This document shows positions 26,379 through 35,653 of a stretch of 64,000 nt of DNA, one piece after another. Within the stretch, counting starts at the first letter, position 1; each line of letters starts with the position of its first letter. Source of the DNA: Pedococcus sp031456495 (lineage in GTDB: Bacteria; Actinomycetota; Actinomycetes; Actinomycetales; Dermatophilaceae); assembly GCF_031456495.1 (NCBI RefSeq), contig NZ_JAVDUW010000001.1:1116001-1180000 (forward strand). The letters run 5' to 3'. Made by a program: the position numbers and the translations under genes. The notes beneath the pieces are model-generated. The model saw only the letters and a program-made list of their open reading frames with translations. It had not been told where the DNA came from and did no database searches.

Positions 26379-26825
26379 ATGGAGATCAACGGCCTGCCGG
26401 CGCACCCCCTCCTCGTCCACCTCGTCGTCGTGCTCCTGCCGCTCAGCGCAGCAGGCGGCGTCATGGTCAGCATCTGGCCGGCAGCGCAGCGCAAGCTCGG
26501 TCTCCTCGTGCCGCTCGGAGCCCTCGTCGGCATGCTCGCCGTGCCGCTGACCACCCGAGCCGGGCGCGACCTCGCCCGCCACTTCGGCAACCCACCGTTC
26601 ATCGCCCAGCACCAGAGCTACGGCAACCAGGTCCTGCCGTGGGCGATCGCCCTCGCCGCGACCACGGTGCTGCAGTGGCTCGTGCTGCGCCGGCCGAGGA
26701 CGACCACCTCCACGGCGCTGCGGGTGGCGATGGGACTGGCCGTGGTCGTCAGCGCGGTCGGCACCGTCGTCATCGTCGCGCTCACCGGGGACTCCGGGGC
26801 GCGCGCCGTGTGGGGCAACCGGTAG
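26379..26825 (+). CDS. Four-helix membrane protein (DUF2231-like)
   Basis: A protein of 148 residues from ATG 26379; no strong ribosome binding site precedes it, so it may be translated from a short leader. Four hydrophobic helices (about residues 8-30, 38-58, 82-102, 112-136). The start INGLPAHPLLVHLVVVLLPL matches the HPxxVHFPIAL-like opening of DUF2231 membrane proteins, some of which are associated with haem or electron transfer. Conserved His residues (8 and 13) at the membrane edge fit. It is divergent from the ECF sigma gene across a shared operator, so it is a likely target of that sigma factor (inference). Confidence 0.75.
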   Translation: MEINGLPAHPLLVHLVVVLLPLSAAGGVMVSIWPAAQRKLGLLVPLGALVGMLAVPLTTRAGRDLARHFGNPPFIAQHQSYGNQVLPWAIALAATTVLQWLVLRRPRTTTSTALRVAMGLAVVVSAVGTVVIVALTGDSGARAVWGNR

Positions 26826-26886
26826 GCCAGCGACTCCCGGGCGTGCACGTGGCCGTCGGCCTCCGCGTCACGCGCCGGCCGACCGC

Positions 26887-26933
26887 AGGCGCCGGGCAGT
26901 CCGTCAGGCGCCGGGCAGTCCGTCAGGCGCCGG
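26887..26933. repeat. 19-bp tandem repeat, about 2.5 copies
   Basis: AGGCGCCGGGCAGTCCGTC occurs at 26887-26905 and 26906-26924, with a partial third copy to 26933. The stop codon of the neighbouring minus-strand gene (26923) lies inside it, so copy-number change could alter the C-terminus of that protein. Confidence 0.85.
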
Positions 26934-27974
26934 CGGCGCGACGGACCGGCTGCTCGTCCTCGACGGGCGCGTACTCGGTGTCCGCGTCACCGACGAGGTC
27001 GGCCGAGGTGGGTGCGGGCCGGGTGACCCGGGCCTTCATCGTGTAGGTCGGGCGCGGTACCGGCACCGGGTCCCAGGTCAGCGGGATGTCGTCCTCGTCG
27101 ACCAGCGGCCGGGCCGGGACGACGAGCTCCTCGACCGGCGGTGCGGCCGGGACGGCGTGGCCGGACCGGGTCGTGTGGGCGGCCTCGACCGCCTGGACGT
27201 CGTACAGCTCGGACCCGCGGGCGGCCGGGTGTTCGTCGCTGCGGTCGGCGTGCGCCGCAACGGTGCCATCCACCGCAACCGACGGCGCGTCCACGGTCTC
27301 GTCGCCCTCGTGGCGGACGGGCTCCGCGACCGCAGCCACGGACTCCCCGTACCAGGCGGCGGCGGGCTCGGACTGGCGCCGCGCAGCGACGCGCTCGGGG
27401 GCGGACCGGCCGACAGACGCGTCGGCCGCGCGCCGCTGCGGACGGCCGGTGGTGCGGCGGGCGCGCTGCTCGGCCCGCGCCGAGGCGCGTACCCACGCGA
27501 ACGAGCCGGCGATCGACAGCACCGGGACCAGCAGGGTCCACAGCGGCAGCAGCGACAGCGCGAGGAGGGGAAGGGTGACGACGGCCGTGGAGAGCGCACC
27601 GAGCATCACCAGGCCGCGGGTGCGCTGGGCGGACGTGGCGGGACGAGCGGCAGGCTCGCCCTCGCGGGAACGGCCTGACGCCACGTCGTCGGCGGGGCCT
27701 GAGGACGCCGGCACCTGGGCGGTCGCCGCCCGCCGCAGGAGCAGCTGGCTGTAGGCCGCGTGGCCGTGGTGGCCGGCGCGTCCGAGCCGCCGGCAGCGCC
27801 CGTCACGGGCTGCGGGTTCCGGCGCTCGAGGACACGCATCGACTCGGAGAACTGGTCGACCGACTGGGCCGTCGCGAGGTGCTCGCGCCGACGCACCCAG
27901 TACTGGATGAAGTAGGCAGCCCAGACCCCGATGATGACCACGAAGATGAGACTGCTGAGACCGCCTGGCTGCAC
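26923..27974 (-). pseudogene. Membrane protein with two helical regions, frameshifted near 27.78 kb
   Basis: The N-terminal frame (from about GTG 27974) reads LSSLIFVVIIGVWAAYFIQY then WVRRREHLATAQSVDQFSES, MRVLERR, and degenerates after about 27800 into a Cys/Arg/Pro tail. A different frame supplies the continuation GHAAYSQLLLRRAATAQ, a second hydrophobic segment (LPLLALSLLPLWTLLVPVLS) and a long acidic C-terminal tail to 26923. Actinobacterial relatives have these parts in one protein, so one base has been lost or gained in the overlap (or the read is wrong). The gene ends the molybdopterin/GNAT operon. The family is conserved in actinobacteria, but its function is not known to me. Confidence 0.7.
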
Positions 27975-27984
27975 GGAGAAGACG

Positions 27985-28665
27985 TTAGGTCTCGCTCGGC
28001 TCCCCTCCGGGGAGGTGGGGCGGTGTGTCGCCAATGTGGCGGATGTGATCAGTGTGAAAACGCTCGACGTAGCGCTCGAGGAGGGTGTGGCCGCCGAGGT
28101 CCTCGGTGGTCAGCGCGAAGGTCCGGTGGTCGCGCCAGGACCCCGAGATGTGCAGGTATGCCGCGCGCGTCCCCTCGTCGCGGAACCCCAGCTTGCGCAC
28201 GACGGCCAGGCTGCGGGCGTTCTCCGGGCGGATGTTCACCTCGACCCGGTGCAGCCCCATGGTCAGCATGGCGTGGTCGCCCGCGAGCGCCAGTGCCGTC
28301 GGCGCGACGCCGGACCCGGCCACACGCTCGTCGACCCAGTAGCCCGCGGCAGCGGAGAGCAGCGAGCCCCAGGCGATCCCGAAGAGGACCACCTGCCCCA
28401 CGAGACGGCCATCGAGCCGGATCGTGAGCGGCACCATGCGCCCGGCCCGGGCCTCGCCGTTGTAGTGGCGCACCAGCCCGGAGAAGGAGACCCGCTGCGG
28501 CTCGGCCTCCGGCGAGGTCGCCTCCCAGGGCCCCAGCCAGTCACGGTTCCGGGACCGGACCTCGACCCACTCGTGCTTGTCCCGGCGGCGCAGGGCGTCC
28601 AGCACGAGCGCCTGGCCGCCGGGCGTCTGGCCGTGCAGCTCGACGGGCCAGGCCGAGCGCGACAT
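27985..28665 (-). CDS. GNAT acetyltransferase (RimJ/RimL type)
   Basis: A protein of 226 residues. ATG 28665 overlaps the moaB stop by one base (TGATG), which fixes the start. The RimJ/RimL-type N-acetyltransferase fold is clear: FSGLVRHYNGEARAGRMVPL, GRLVGQVVLFGIAWGSLLSA (motif A strand), and MGLHRVEVNIRPENARSLAV followed by VVRKLGFRDEGT, the hallmark N-x-x-S-x-x-x-x-K-x-G-F. Such enzymes acetylate N-terminal residues of ribosomal or other proteins, with acetyl-CoA as donor. It sits in the molybdopterin operon, an arrangement I have met in other actinobacteria, but a link to cofactor synthesis is not established. Confidence 0.92.
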   Translation of the reverse strand: MSRSAWPVELHGQTPGGQALVLDALRRRDKHEWVEVRSRNRDWLGPWEATSPEAEPQRVSFSGLVRHYNGEARAGRMVPLTIRLDGRLVGQVVLFGIAWGSLLSAAAGYWVDERVAGSGVAPTALALAGDHAMLTMGLHRVEVNIRPENARSLAVVRKLGFRDEGTRAAYLHISGSWRDHRTFALTTEDLGGHTLLERYVERFHTDHIRHIGDTPPHLPGGEPSET

Positions 28666-29162
28666 CAGTGGTCGCCGCCCCGGACCTGCGACACCGCGTG
28701 CGGCACCACGGGCTCGAGCACCTCGAGCGCGTCGCGGACCCCGCCGCTCGAGCCCGGCAGGTTGACGACGAGCGTCGGCCCGGCGAGCCCGGCGACTCCG
28801 CGGGACAGCATGGCGGTGGGCACACCCTTGGCGACGCCGGCTGCCCGGATGGCCTCGGCGATGCCCGGCACCTCGCGGTCGAGCACGGCTCGCGTGGCCT
28901 CCGGGGTGCCGTCCGTCGGAGAGAGGCCCGTCCCGCCGGTGGTGACGACCACGTCGGCGCCGGACGACAGGGCCGCCAAGAGCGCCTCGGCGACCTCGGG
29001 TCCGTCGGGCACGACCGTCGGGTCTGCCACCTCGAACCCCCACTGGCGCAACGCCTCCACGACCAGCGGGCCACCGCGGTCCGGGTAGACGCCGCCGGCG
29101 GCTCGGGTCGAGCACGTGATGACGACGGCCCGTCCGAGCGGCTCGGCTGCCTGCTCGCTCAT
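28665..29162 (-). CDS. moaB: Molybdenum cofactor biosynthesis protein MoaB/MogA
   Basis: A protein of 165 residues. The MoCF-binding signature VVTTGGTGLSPTDGTPEATR (about residues 72-91) and LPGSSGGVRDALEVL near the end are diagnostic. MogA/MoaB adenylylates molybdopterin before molybdenum insertion by MoeA. The gene overlaps moaC by four bases and the GNAT gene by one, within an operon with moaC and moeA. Whether MoaB or MogA is the better name cannot be told from sequence. Confidence 0.93.
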   Translation of the reverse strand: MSEQAAEPLGRAVVITCSTRAAGGVYPDRGGPLVVEALRQWGFEVADPTVVPDGPEVAEALLAALSSGADVVVTTGGTGLSPTDGTPEATRAVLDREVPGIAEAIRAAGVAKGVPTAMLSRGVAGLAGPTLVVNLPGSSGGVRDALEVLEPVVPHAVSQVRGGDH

Positions 29163-29656
29163 GCCTCCTCCACCCAGTCGCCCGAGCGACCCCCGGACTT
29201 GGCCGTCACCCGGACGTCGGTGATCCGCGCGTGCTTGTCCACGGCCTTGACCATGTCGATGAGGGCCAGTGCGCCGACGGCGACCGCGGTCAGCGCCTCC
29301 ATCTCGATCCCCGTGCGGTCGGCGGTGCGCACCGTCGCGACGATGTCGACGCCGTCGTCCGCCACGGACAGGTCCACCTCGACCGCGTGCACGGCGATGG
29401 GGTGAGCGAGCGGGATGAGCTCGGGGGTTCGCTTGACCGCCTGGATGCCCGCGATCCGCGCCACGGCGAGCGCGTCCCCCTTGGGCACCTCACCGTCACG
29501 CAGGGCCGCGACCGCAGGGGCCGACAGCAGGACGCGCCCCGCGGCACTGGCCGAGCGGGCCGTCACGGCCTTGGCGGACACGTCGACCATGTGGGCCGAC
29601 CCGTCCGCGCGGACGTGCGTCAGCCCGGGGCCCGACACGGCCGGCTCCTGGCTCAC
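29159..29656 (-). CDS. moaC: Cyclic pyranopterin monophosphate synthase MoaC
   Basis: A protein of 165 residues. GTG 29656 is chosen because it overlaps the moeA stop by four bases (GTGA); a longer frame exists but has no site. Motifs: HMVDVSAKAVTAR near the start, KGDALAVARIAGIQAVKRT, PELIPLAHPI, and the catalytic TGIEMEALTAVAVGALALID with the Lys of MVKAVDK. MoaC converts the MoaA product to cyclic pyranopterin monophosphate, the first stable molybdopterin precursor. MoaA itself is not in this window. Confidence 0.95.
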   Translation of the reverse strand: MSQEPAVSGPGLTHVRADGSAHMVDVSAKAVTARSASAAGRVLLSAPAVAALRDGEVPKGDALAVARIAGIQAVKRTPELIPLAHPIAVHAVEVDLSVADDGVDIVATVRTADRTGIEMEALTAVAVGALALIDMVKAVDKHARITDVRVTAKSGGRSGDWVEEA

Positions 29657-30873
29657 AGCCCCTCCCGGCCGAGCAGCGGCAGGCACTCGATCGCCTCGCC
29701 CGCCTGCACGGAGGTGACGTCCTCGGGGATGACGGCCAGGGCGTCGGCCGCGGCCAGGGCGCCGAGCATGTGCGAGCCCTGCCCGCCCGCCAGGCGCGCG
29801 GAGTCGCCGTCGAGGACGACCCGCAGGAACTCCATCTTCCCGGGGACCGACGTGAACGGCTCGGCCGCCACGGCCGGCACGTAGCCCGGCGGGTAGGACG
29901 GCTCGGGCCGGCCGGCCATCGCCCGCAGCGCCGGCGCGACGAAGACGTGGAAGGACACCAGGGCGCTGACCGGGTTGCCGGGCAGGGTGAACACCGGCAC
30001 CTGCTCGTCGCCGAGCAGCCCGAACCCCTGGGGCATCCCGGGGCGCATCGCGACCTTGTCGAACTGCACGGTGCCGACCCGCGACAGCACCTCCTTGACC
30101 GTGTCGAACGCGCCCATCGACACCCCGCCGGTCGTGATGATCGCGTCGGCGCGGACCAGCTGGCCCTCGAGGGTGTCCATGAGCTCGCGCGCGTCGTCCC
30201 GCACCCCCCCGACGCGGAACGGCGTCGCCCCTACGGCCGTCACCGCCGCCGAGATCATCACGGAGTTGGAGTCGACGATCTGCCCGAAGCCCGGGGTCGA
30301 CCCGACCTGCACCAGCTCGTCACCCGTCGACAGGACGACCACCCGCGGTCGCGGCACCACCCGGAGCCGGGCGATGCCGGCCGCCGCCAGCAGGGCGATC
30401 TGGCCGGGGCCGAGCAGCGTCCCGCGCCGGAGCACGACGTCACCCGCCTCGACGTCCTCGCCGGCCTCGCGCACGTGCTGGCCGACCACGGACCGCTGGC
30501 GGACCTGCACGCGGACGACGCCGCCGTCGGTCGCCTCGACGGGGACGACCGCGTCGGCCCCGCGTGGCATCGGGGCGCCGGTCATGATGCGCATGGTCTG
30601 GCCCTGCGCGAGCGAGAGCGCGTGGGTGTTGCCGGCCGCGATGTCGTTGACCACGGGCAGGACGACCGGGTCCTCGGCGGTCGCGGACGCCACGTCGGCG
30701 GCGTGCACGGCATACCCGTCCATCGCGGAGTTGGTGAAGCCCGGCAGCGAGCCGCGGGCGGTGATGTCCTCCGCCAGGACGGTCCCCTGGGCGTCGAGCA
30801 CCCCGAGCTCGAAGGGGCGGATCACTGTGACGGTGCGCATGATCCGCGACAGGTGCTGCTCGACCGAGATCAC
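29653..30873 (-). CDS. moeA: Molybdopterin molybdenumtransferase MoeA/Glp
   Basis: A protein of 406 residues from GTG 30873, overlapping the upstream gene stop by four bases. Domain order is typical: N-terminal domain with GFTNSAMDGYAV, a beta-rich domain (MTGAPMPRGADAVVPVE), and the MoCF-binding domain with STGDELV and ITTGGVSMGAFDTVKEVL. A C-terminal domain follows (FTLPGNPVSALVSF, GKMEFLRVVL). It inserts molybdate into adenylylated molybdopterin. In actinobacteria the gene is often called glp and lies next to the UDP-glucose pyrophosphorylase gene, as here. Confidence 0.95.
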   Translation of the reverse strand: MISVEQHLSRIMRTVTVIRPFELGVLDAQGTVLAEDITARGSLPGFTNSAMDGYAVHAADVASATAEDPVVLPVVNDIAAGNTHALSLAQGQTMRIMTGAPMPRGADAVVPVEATDGGVVRVQVRQRSVVGQHVREAGEDVEAGDVVLRRGTLLGPGQIALLAAAGIARLRVVPRPRVVVLSTGDELVQVGSTPGFGQIVDSNSVMISAAVTAVGATPFRVGGVRDDARELMDTLEGQLVRADAIITTGGVSMGAFDTVKEVLSRVGTVQFDKVAMRPGMPQGFGLLGDEQVPVFTLPGNPVSALVSFHVFVAPALRAMAGRPEPSYPPGYVPAVAAEPFTSVPGKMEFLRVVLDGDSARLAGGQGSHMLGALAAADALAVIPEDVTSVQAGEAIECLPLLGREGL

Positions 30874-32282
30874 CGGCCGACCTCCGCCGGCGACTCCTCG
30901 AGGCTGTCGTGCAGGACGGTGTCGTCGGCGATGGTCCGCGGCTCGTCCGCCTCGACGACGACGTCGCCCACGCAGCGCACGCCGGCCCCGAACGTCACGT
31001 CGCCGTGCACGACGAGCGAGGTGCACTCGCGCAGCGACGGTGCCCCCGCCGGGAACCGCTCGTCGAAGTCGTCGATCAGCGTGTAGTGGTCGTCGAGGTC
31101 GACGCGGGGGTCGCGACGGTCGGTCTGCGCCACCACGCGGGACAGCTCGTCGAACGCGAACAGGTCCGAGCGCAGCAGCAGCAGCTCGTTCGTCGTCTTC
31201 ACCGGGCGGAACCGGCTGCGCGGGATCCGCAGCGCGCGCGACCCGGCGAACACCTCGATGGCCGTCCCCATCGCCGACTCGATCTGGATCACCGGCGTCG
31301 AGTCCTTGCGGCTGGGGTCGACGGTCTTGCGGTTGACGATGATCGGCAGGCCGAGCACGCCGTCGCTGTCGGTGAGACGGGCGTCGAGCGCGTCGAGGTC
31401 GACCCACAGGTTGTTGGCGTGGAACAAGGGGTGGCGCTCGGTGTCCTGGAAGAAGCGGTCGTCCTCCTCGGAGACCATCGACCGCTCGCGCAGCACGATC
31501 CGGCCGTCGGAGCGGCGGATCGCCAGGTGGCCGCCCTTGCGGTCGTTGGCGGTGCGGTCGCACACCTCAGACACGTACGGGATGCCCTCGCGCGCCATCC
31601 ACACCGGCACGGTCGGGTCGCACGTCGCACCCAGGTTGTCCGAGTTGGAGAGGAAGACGTAGCGGAAGCCCTTGTCCCGCAACGCCTGCAGCACTCCGCT
31701 CGCGAGCATCGCGACGTAGACGTCACCGTGGCCGGGCGGGCACCACTCGAGCTCGGGGTCGTCGGGCCACTCCACGGGGGTGAGGTCGTCGGCCCGCAGC
31801 TTCGGCTCGGCGTTCTGCAGGAAGTCCAGCGGCAGGCCCTCGACCTCGAGCTCCGGGTAGGCCGCGAGCGCCTCGAGCGAGGCGTCCCGCGTGCGGAACG
31901 AGTTCATGAGCAGCAGCGGCACCTCGACGCCGTACTCCTCGCGCAGCGCCAGCACCTGGCGCGCGATCACGTCGAGGAACGTGCGGCCGTCGCGGACCTC
32001 GAGCAGCGACTTCGGGCCGGACAGCCCCATGCTCGTCCCGAGCCCGCCGTTGAGCTTGACCACCGCCGTCCGCGACAGCGCCTCGCGCCGTTCGTCCTGC
32101 GTCGCCTGCAGCTGCTCGAGCGAGGTCACCTCGCTCAGCGGCTCGATGTCGGACTCGGCGATCAGGCCGCTCGTGCCCTGCTCGAGCTGCTCGTAGTAGT
32201 GGGAGAAGACGCGGATCGCGCGCTCGTCGACCCCGCGCTCCTCCAGCCGCTCCACGGCCGCTGCCAGACCAGATTGGCTCAT
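30870..32282 (-). CDS. UTP-glucose-1-phosphate uridylyltransferase (UDPGP family)
   Basis: A protein of 470 residues from ATG 32282. It belongs to the eukaryote-like UDPGP family, not the GalU family: VVKLNGGLGTSMGLSGPKSL (nucleotide-binding loop, about residues 75-94), LLMNSFRTRDAS, ECPPGHGD-like WCPPGHGDVYVAML, and FLSNSDNLGATCDP (metal/UTP site). It makes UDP-glucose from UTP and glucose-1-phosphate for wall polymers, trehalose and glycans. First gene of the operon that runs into moeA, divergent from the cyclo-ligase gene with only 29 bases between. Confidence 0.93.
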   Translation of the reverse strand: MSQSGLAAAVERLEERGVDERAIRVFSHYYEQLEQGTSGLIAESDIEPLSEVTSLEQLQATQDERREALSRTAVVKLNGGLGTSMGLSGPKSLLEVRDGRTFLDVIARQVLALREEYGVEVPLLLMNSFRTRDASLEALAAYPELEVEGLPLDFLQNAEPKLRADDLTPVEWPDDPELEWCPPGHGDVYVAMLASGVLQALRDKGFRYVFLSNSDNLGATCDPTVPVWMAREGIPYVSEVCDRTANDRKGGHLAIRRSDGRIVLRERSMVSEEDDRFFQDTERHPLFHANNLWVDLDALDARLTDSDGVLGLPIIVNRKTVDPSRKDSTPVIQIESAMGTAIEVFAGSRALRIPRSRFRPVKTTNELLLLRSDLFAFDELSRVVAQTDRRDPRVDLDDHYTLIDDFDERFPAGAPSLRECTSLVVHGDVTFGAGVRCVGDVVVEADEPRTIADDTVLHDSLEESPAEVGR

Positions 32283-32311
32283 GCCAGCCACCCTAGTGCG
32301 ACGATCAGGGC

Positions 32312-32857
32312 ATGGCTGGTGCGACCAAGGACGCCGAGCGCCGCCGCCTCGCGGCGCTGCGGCGCGAACGGGTGCCCGGGCGCGACCGGGCCAAGGACGC
32401 CGAGTCCCTCGAGCTCGGCGCCCTCGAGGTGGCGTATGCCGAGGGGCTGGGTCCCGGGGACTGGGTCGCGGCGTACGAGTCGCTGGCGAGCGAGCCACCC
32501 ACTCAGTCCCTCATCGCGGCCCTCACGGCGCGGGGCATCCGCGTCATGGTCCCGGTGACGCTGCCGGACTGGGACCTCGACTGGCGCGAGGCCGGGGACG
32601 AGCGGCTGCTCGGCCGCGACGCGGTCGCGGACGCCCGGGTGGTCTTCCTGCCCGCGCAGGCGGTCGACCGGCACGGCACGCGGCTCGGGCGGGGCAAGGG
32701 CTGCTACGACCGCGCGCTGGCCCGCACCACTGCCCGGACCGTCGCCCTCGTCCACCCGTGGGAGGTGCTCGAGGAGGCGCTGCCGGCCGAGCCGCACGAC
32801 CACCCGGTCGATGCGGCCCTCACCGCCGAGCAGGGCCTGGTCCGCCTGACCGGCTGA
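32312..32857 (+). CDS. 5-formyltetrahydrofolate cyclo-ligase
   Basis: A protein of 181 residues from ATG 32312. Characteristic C-terminal motif GTRLGRGKGCYDRALAR (about residues 121-137) for ATP/folate binding, preceded by VVFLPAQAVDRHG. The substrate loop VMVPVTLPDWDLDW lies in the middle. It converts 5-formyl-THF to 5,10-methenyl-THF using ATP, salvaging an inhibitory folate. The neighbourhood (UDPGP and moeA divergent) is typical for actinobacteria. No cofactor beyond Mg-ATP is expected. Cytoplasmic. Confidence 0.92.
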   Translation: MAGATKDAERRRLAALRRERVPGRDRAKDAESLELGALEVAYAEGLGPGDWVAAYESLASEPPTQSLIAALTARGIRVMVPVTLPDWDLDWREAGDERLLGRDAVADARVVFLPAQAVDRHGTRLGRGKGCYDRALARTTARTVALVHPWEVLEEALPAEPHDHPVDAALTAEQGLVRLTG

Positions 32858-32875
32858 CCGCCCGAGCCGGGTCGC

Positions 32876-35605
32876 CTAGTTGGACGACGGCGCCGGCACG
32901 AGGGTCAGGGTGTCGCCGCCGGCGGCGTCGACCGCCTTGCGGGTGAACGGCCAGTCGAACAGCTCGCCCTTGACCCACGCGTCGGTCTGGTCGTCGTAGT
33001 GGTCGTTCCAGGCGTGCCCGCTGTTGCCGGTCTGGTTGACCCAGCGCGACCGGTCGAGGTCGGACAGGTCGACGACCATCCGCATCGACGGGGCCCAGTC
33101 GACGTCGTACGCGCCGTTCTTGAAGCAGCCGTCGGGTGCCTGCGACGTCGTGCACGCGGCGTTCCAGCCGTTGGCGTCGACGATGGCCGATCCCCCGGGC
33201 ATCTCCTTCGGGGAGAGGTTGAAGATCGACCGCACGATGCCGGGGACGTCGTCGCCGCCGAGGACCTGGTGGCGCAGGGTCAGCTGGTGCAGCCGTCCCC
33301 ACTTCCAGTCCGAGGGGTTCTTGCCCAACTGCCGGGTCAGGTCGAGGCGCGCCTCGACGAGGGCACGGCGCAGGATCTCCGACTTGCCCTCGGTGATGCC
33401 GGCGGTGCGCTTGTCGTCCCACCAGGCCGAGGTGCCCTTCTGGGACAGCAGCGAGGACACCGCGGCCATCCACTGGTCACCGCCGTCGGCGCGCAGGTCG
33501 CGCGGCAGCTCGTCGTTGAAGGTGAGGTCGAGCAGCTTGGCCCAGACGGCGTTGTAGTACGCGGCCGCTGCGGCCGAGTCGCTGTCGTCGGCCGGCTGGG
33601 TGAAGTTCCACCCGCGCAGCAGGTCCTGCGCCTGCTTGGTGAAGTCGTCGTGGCCGAGGTCGATGTCGAGCAGCGCCTTGACGAGGGTGGGCGCGAACTG
33701 GTTGCGGGTGTCCATCTGGATCCGCGCCATGTCGGCCGGGCTGACCTTGTCGTCCTTGGCCAGCAGGTCCCGGATGCGCTGCGCCCGGTAGCCGTAGTCC
33801 CACTCGGTGGTGAGGAACGGCGTCCCGCTGGCGGTGACGGCCTGGTTCGCCGTGACGATGTAGCCCTCGCTCGGGTTGTACGTCCACGGCATCTCGTCGA
33901 ACGGAACCCAGCCCTTCCAGTCCCACGAGGAGACCCAGCCGGGGCGGATCCAGTACCCGGGGGCGGCGTCCATGTAGCGGCTGCGGACCGGGATCGCGCC
34001 GGGCGCCTGGTAGCCGATGTTGCCCTTGGTGTCGGCGTAGACGAGGTTCTGCGCTGGGACGGCGAACTCCTTGGCCGCCGCGCGGAACTGCTGGAAGTCC
34101 TGGGCGGTGTTGAGGCCGAAGATGGCGTCGGCCGTCTGGCCGACCTGCAGGCCGGTCCAGTCGAGGGCGACCTCGTAGGCGCCGGGGCTGCGCCGCCCGT
34201 TGACCGGCGGCGAGTCGCCGGCCTGGTCCACGCCCTTGATGGCGTCGGACAGGATCGGACCGTGGACGGTGGAGCGGACGGTGATCGTCTGCTCTCCCCC
34301 GCCGCCGACCTTGATCGTCTCGGTGCGCATCGTGAGCGGCACCTGCTTGCCGTCGCGCAGGTAGGTGCGGCCCTTGACCTGCTCGAGGAAGAAGTCGCTG
34401 ACGTCGGGCCCGAGGTTGGTGAAGCCCCAGGCGATCGACTGGTTGTGGCCGATGACGACGCCGGGCAGGCCGGAGAAGGAGTAGCCGGCCACGTCGAATG
34501 GGCAGCTCGGGCCGACCGACCGGCAGTGCAGCCCGACCTGGTACCAGATGCCCGGCACGCTGACGCCGAGGTGCGGGTCGTTCGCCAGCAGCGGCTTGCC
34601 CGTCGTGGTGCGGCTGCCCGAGACGACCCATGAGTTCGACCCGATGCCGTCACCCCGGCCGAGCGTCTGCGGCACCGCGGCGAGCGCGCGGGACACAGCG
34701 GCATACGCCTGCTGCACCTGCTTGTCGCCCGGGCCCGGCAGCTGCGAACCGGCCGGCGTGGCGCCGGCCCTCGTCGTCGCGGAGGTGGTCCTGGACGTCG
34801 CGCGCGCCGTCGTCGGCACGGTCCCGGCCCTGGCACCCACGGTGGGGACGGCGGACCCGGCACTCGAGGTGGAGGGGGCGGCCGTGCCCGGCGACCAGTC
34901 CTGCGCCGAGAGGATCGGCTTGTTGGTGCCGTACTGGTACGGCGGCCAGAGCTCGTCGATCTGGCTCATCGGCATGGAGCTGGCGAGCCGGGCGCGCATC
35001 AGCTCGGCCGAGTAGTCGCCGCGCAGGTCCCACGCCATCGCCTTGAGCCAGGCCAGCGAGTCGGCCGGCGTCCAGTCCTCGACGCGGTAGTCAGGCACCT
35101 TCTGGCCGAGGACGACGTACTCGAGCGACATCTTCGACGGCGAGCCGGCCTGGTGGATGTAGGCGTTGACGCCGTCGGCGTAGGCCTGCAGGTAGCGGCG
35201 GGTCTCCGGCTTCAGGGTGGGCAGCTCGGCCTCGGCGGTGCGGCGCCAGCCCAGCGTGCGGATGACGCGGTCGGTCTCGACGCCGCCCTCGCCGACGAGC
35301 TCGGCGAGGCGGCCGGCCGTGATGTGCCGGCGCAGGTCCATCTCGAAGAAACGGTCCTGCGCGTGCACGAACCCCTCGGCCTTGAACAGGTCCTCGGAGG
35401 AGTCCGCGTAGATCTGCGGGATGCCGTGGTCGCCCCGGACCACGGTCACCTTGCCGGACAGGCCCGGCACCTGGACCTCTCCGTCGGTGACCGGGAAGGG
35501 GCGCCGGACCCAGGTCACGGCGAGGACCGCCACGATGCCGATGACGACGACCAGCAGGGCCGCCAGCGCGACGGCGACACGGCGGATGAGTTTGAGGCTC
35601 GGCAC
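32876..35605 (-). CDS. Penicillin acylase-family Ntn-hydrolase, membrane-anchored or exported
   Basis: A protein of 909 residues from GTG 35605. An N-terminal hydrophobic helix (residues 10-30) anchors or exports it. The alpha-chain part contains VVRGDHGIPQIYADSSEDLF and AEGFVHAQDRFFEMDLRRH. A Ser/Thr/Ala-rich linker (about 240-300) precedes the self-cleavage site GIGSNSWVVSG, whose Ser (about 323) becomes the beta-chain N-terminal nucleophile. Beta-chain motifs LLANDPHLGVSVPGIWYQ and GHNQSIAWGFTN follow. Family members hydrolyse amide bonds of penicillins, acyl-homoserine lactones or other acylated amines; the substrate here is unknown. The low-complexity linker is longer than in the classical enzymes. 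Confidence 0.92.
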   Translation of the reverse strand: MPSLKLIRRVAVALAALLVVVIGIVAVLAVTWVRRPFPVTDGEVQVPGLSGKVTVVRGDHGIPQIYADSSEDLFKAEGFVHAQDRFFEMDLRRHITAGRLAELVGEGGVETDRVIRTLGWRRTAEAELPTLKPETRRYLQAYADGVNAYIHQAGSPSKMSLEYVVLGQKVPDYRVEDWTPADSLAWLKAMAWDLRGDYSAELMRARLASSMPMSQIDELWPPYQYGTNKPILSAQDWSPGTAAPSTSSAGSAVPTVGARAGTVPTTARATSRTTSATTRAGATPAGSQLPGPGDKQVQQAYAAVSRALAAVPQTLGRGDGIGSNSWVVSGSRTTTGKPLLANDPHLGVSVPGIWYQVGLHCRSVGPSCPFDVAGYSFSGLPGVVIGHNQSIAWGFTNLGPDVSDFFLEQVKGRTYLRDGKQVPLTMRTETIKVGGGGEQTITVRSTVHGPILSDAIKGVDQAGDSPPVNGRRSPGAYEVALDWTGLQVGQTADAIFGLNTAQDFQQFRAAAKEFAVPAQNLVYADTKGNIGYQAPGAIPVRSRYMDAAPGYWIRPGWVSSWDWKGWVPFDEMPWTYNPSEGYIVTANQAVTASGTPFLTTEWDYGYRAQRIRDLLAKDDKVSPADMARIQMDTRNQFAPTLVKALLDIDLGHDDFTKQAQDLLRGWNFTQPADDSDSAAAAAYYNAVWAKLLDLTFNDELPRDLRADGGDQWMAAVSSLLSQKGTSAWWDDKRTAGITEGKSEILRRALVEARLDLTRQLGKNPSDWKWGRLHQLTLRHQVLGGDDVPGIVRSIFNLSPKEMPGGSAIVDANGWNAACTTSQAPDGCFKNGAYDVDWAPSMRMVVDLSDLDRSRWVNQTGNSGHAWNDHYDDQTDAWVKGELFDWPFTRKAVDAAGGDTLTLVPAPSSN

Positions 35606-35653
35606 CCTGCGAGACTATCCGCACCGCCACGAGGGGAAGGGAGGGGACAGGCC

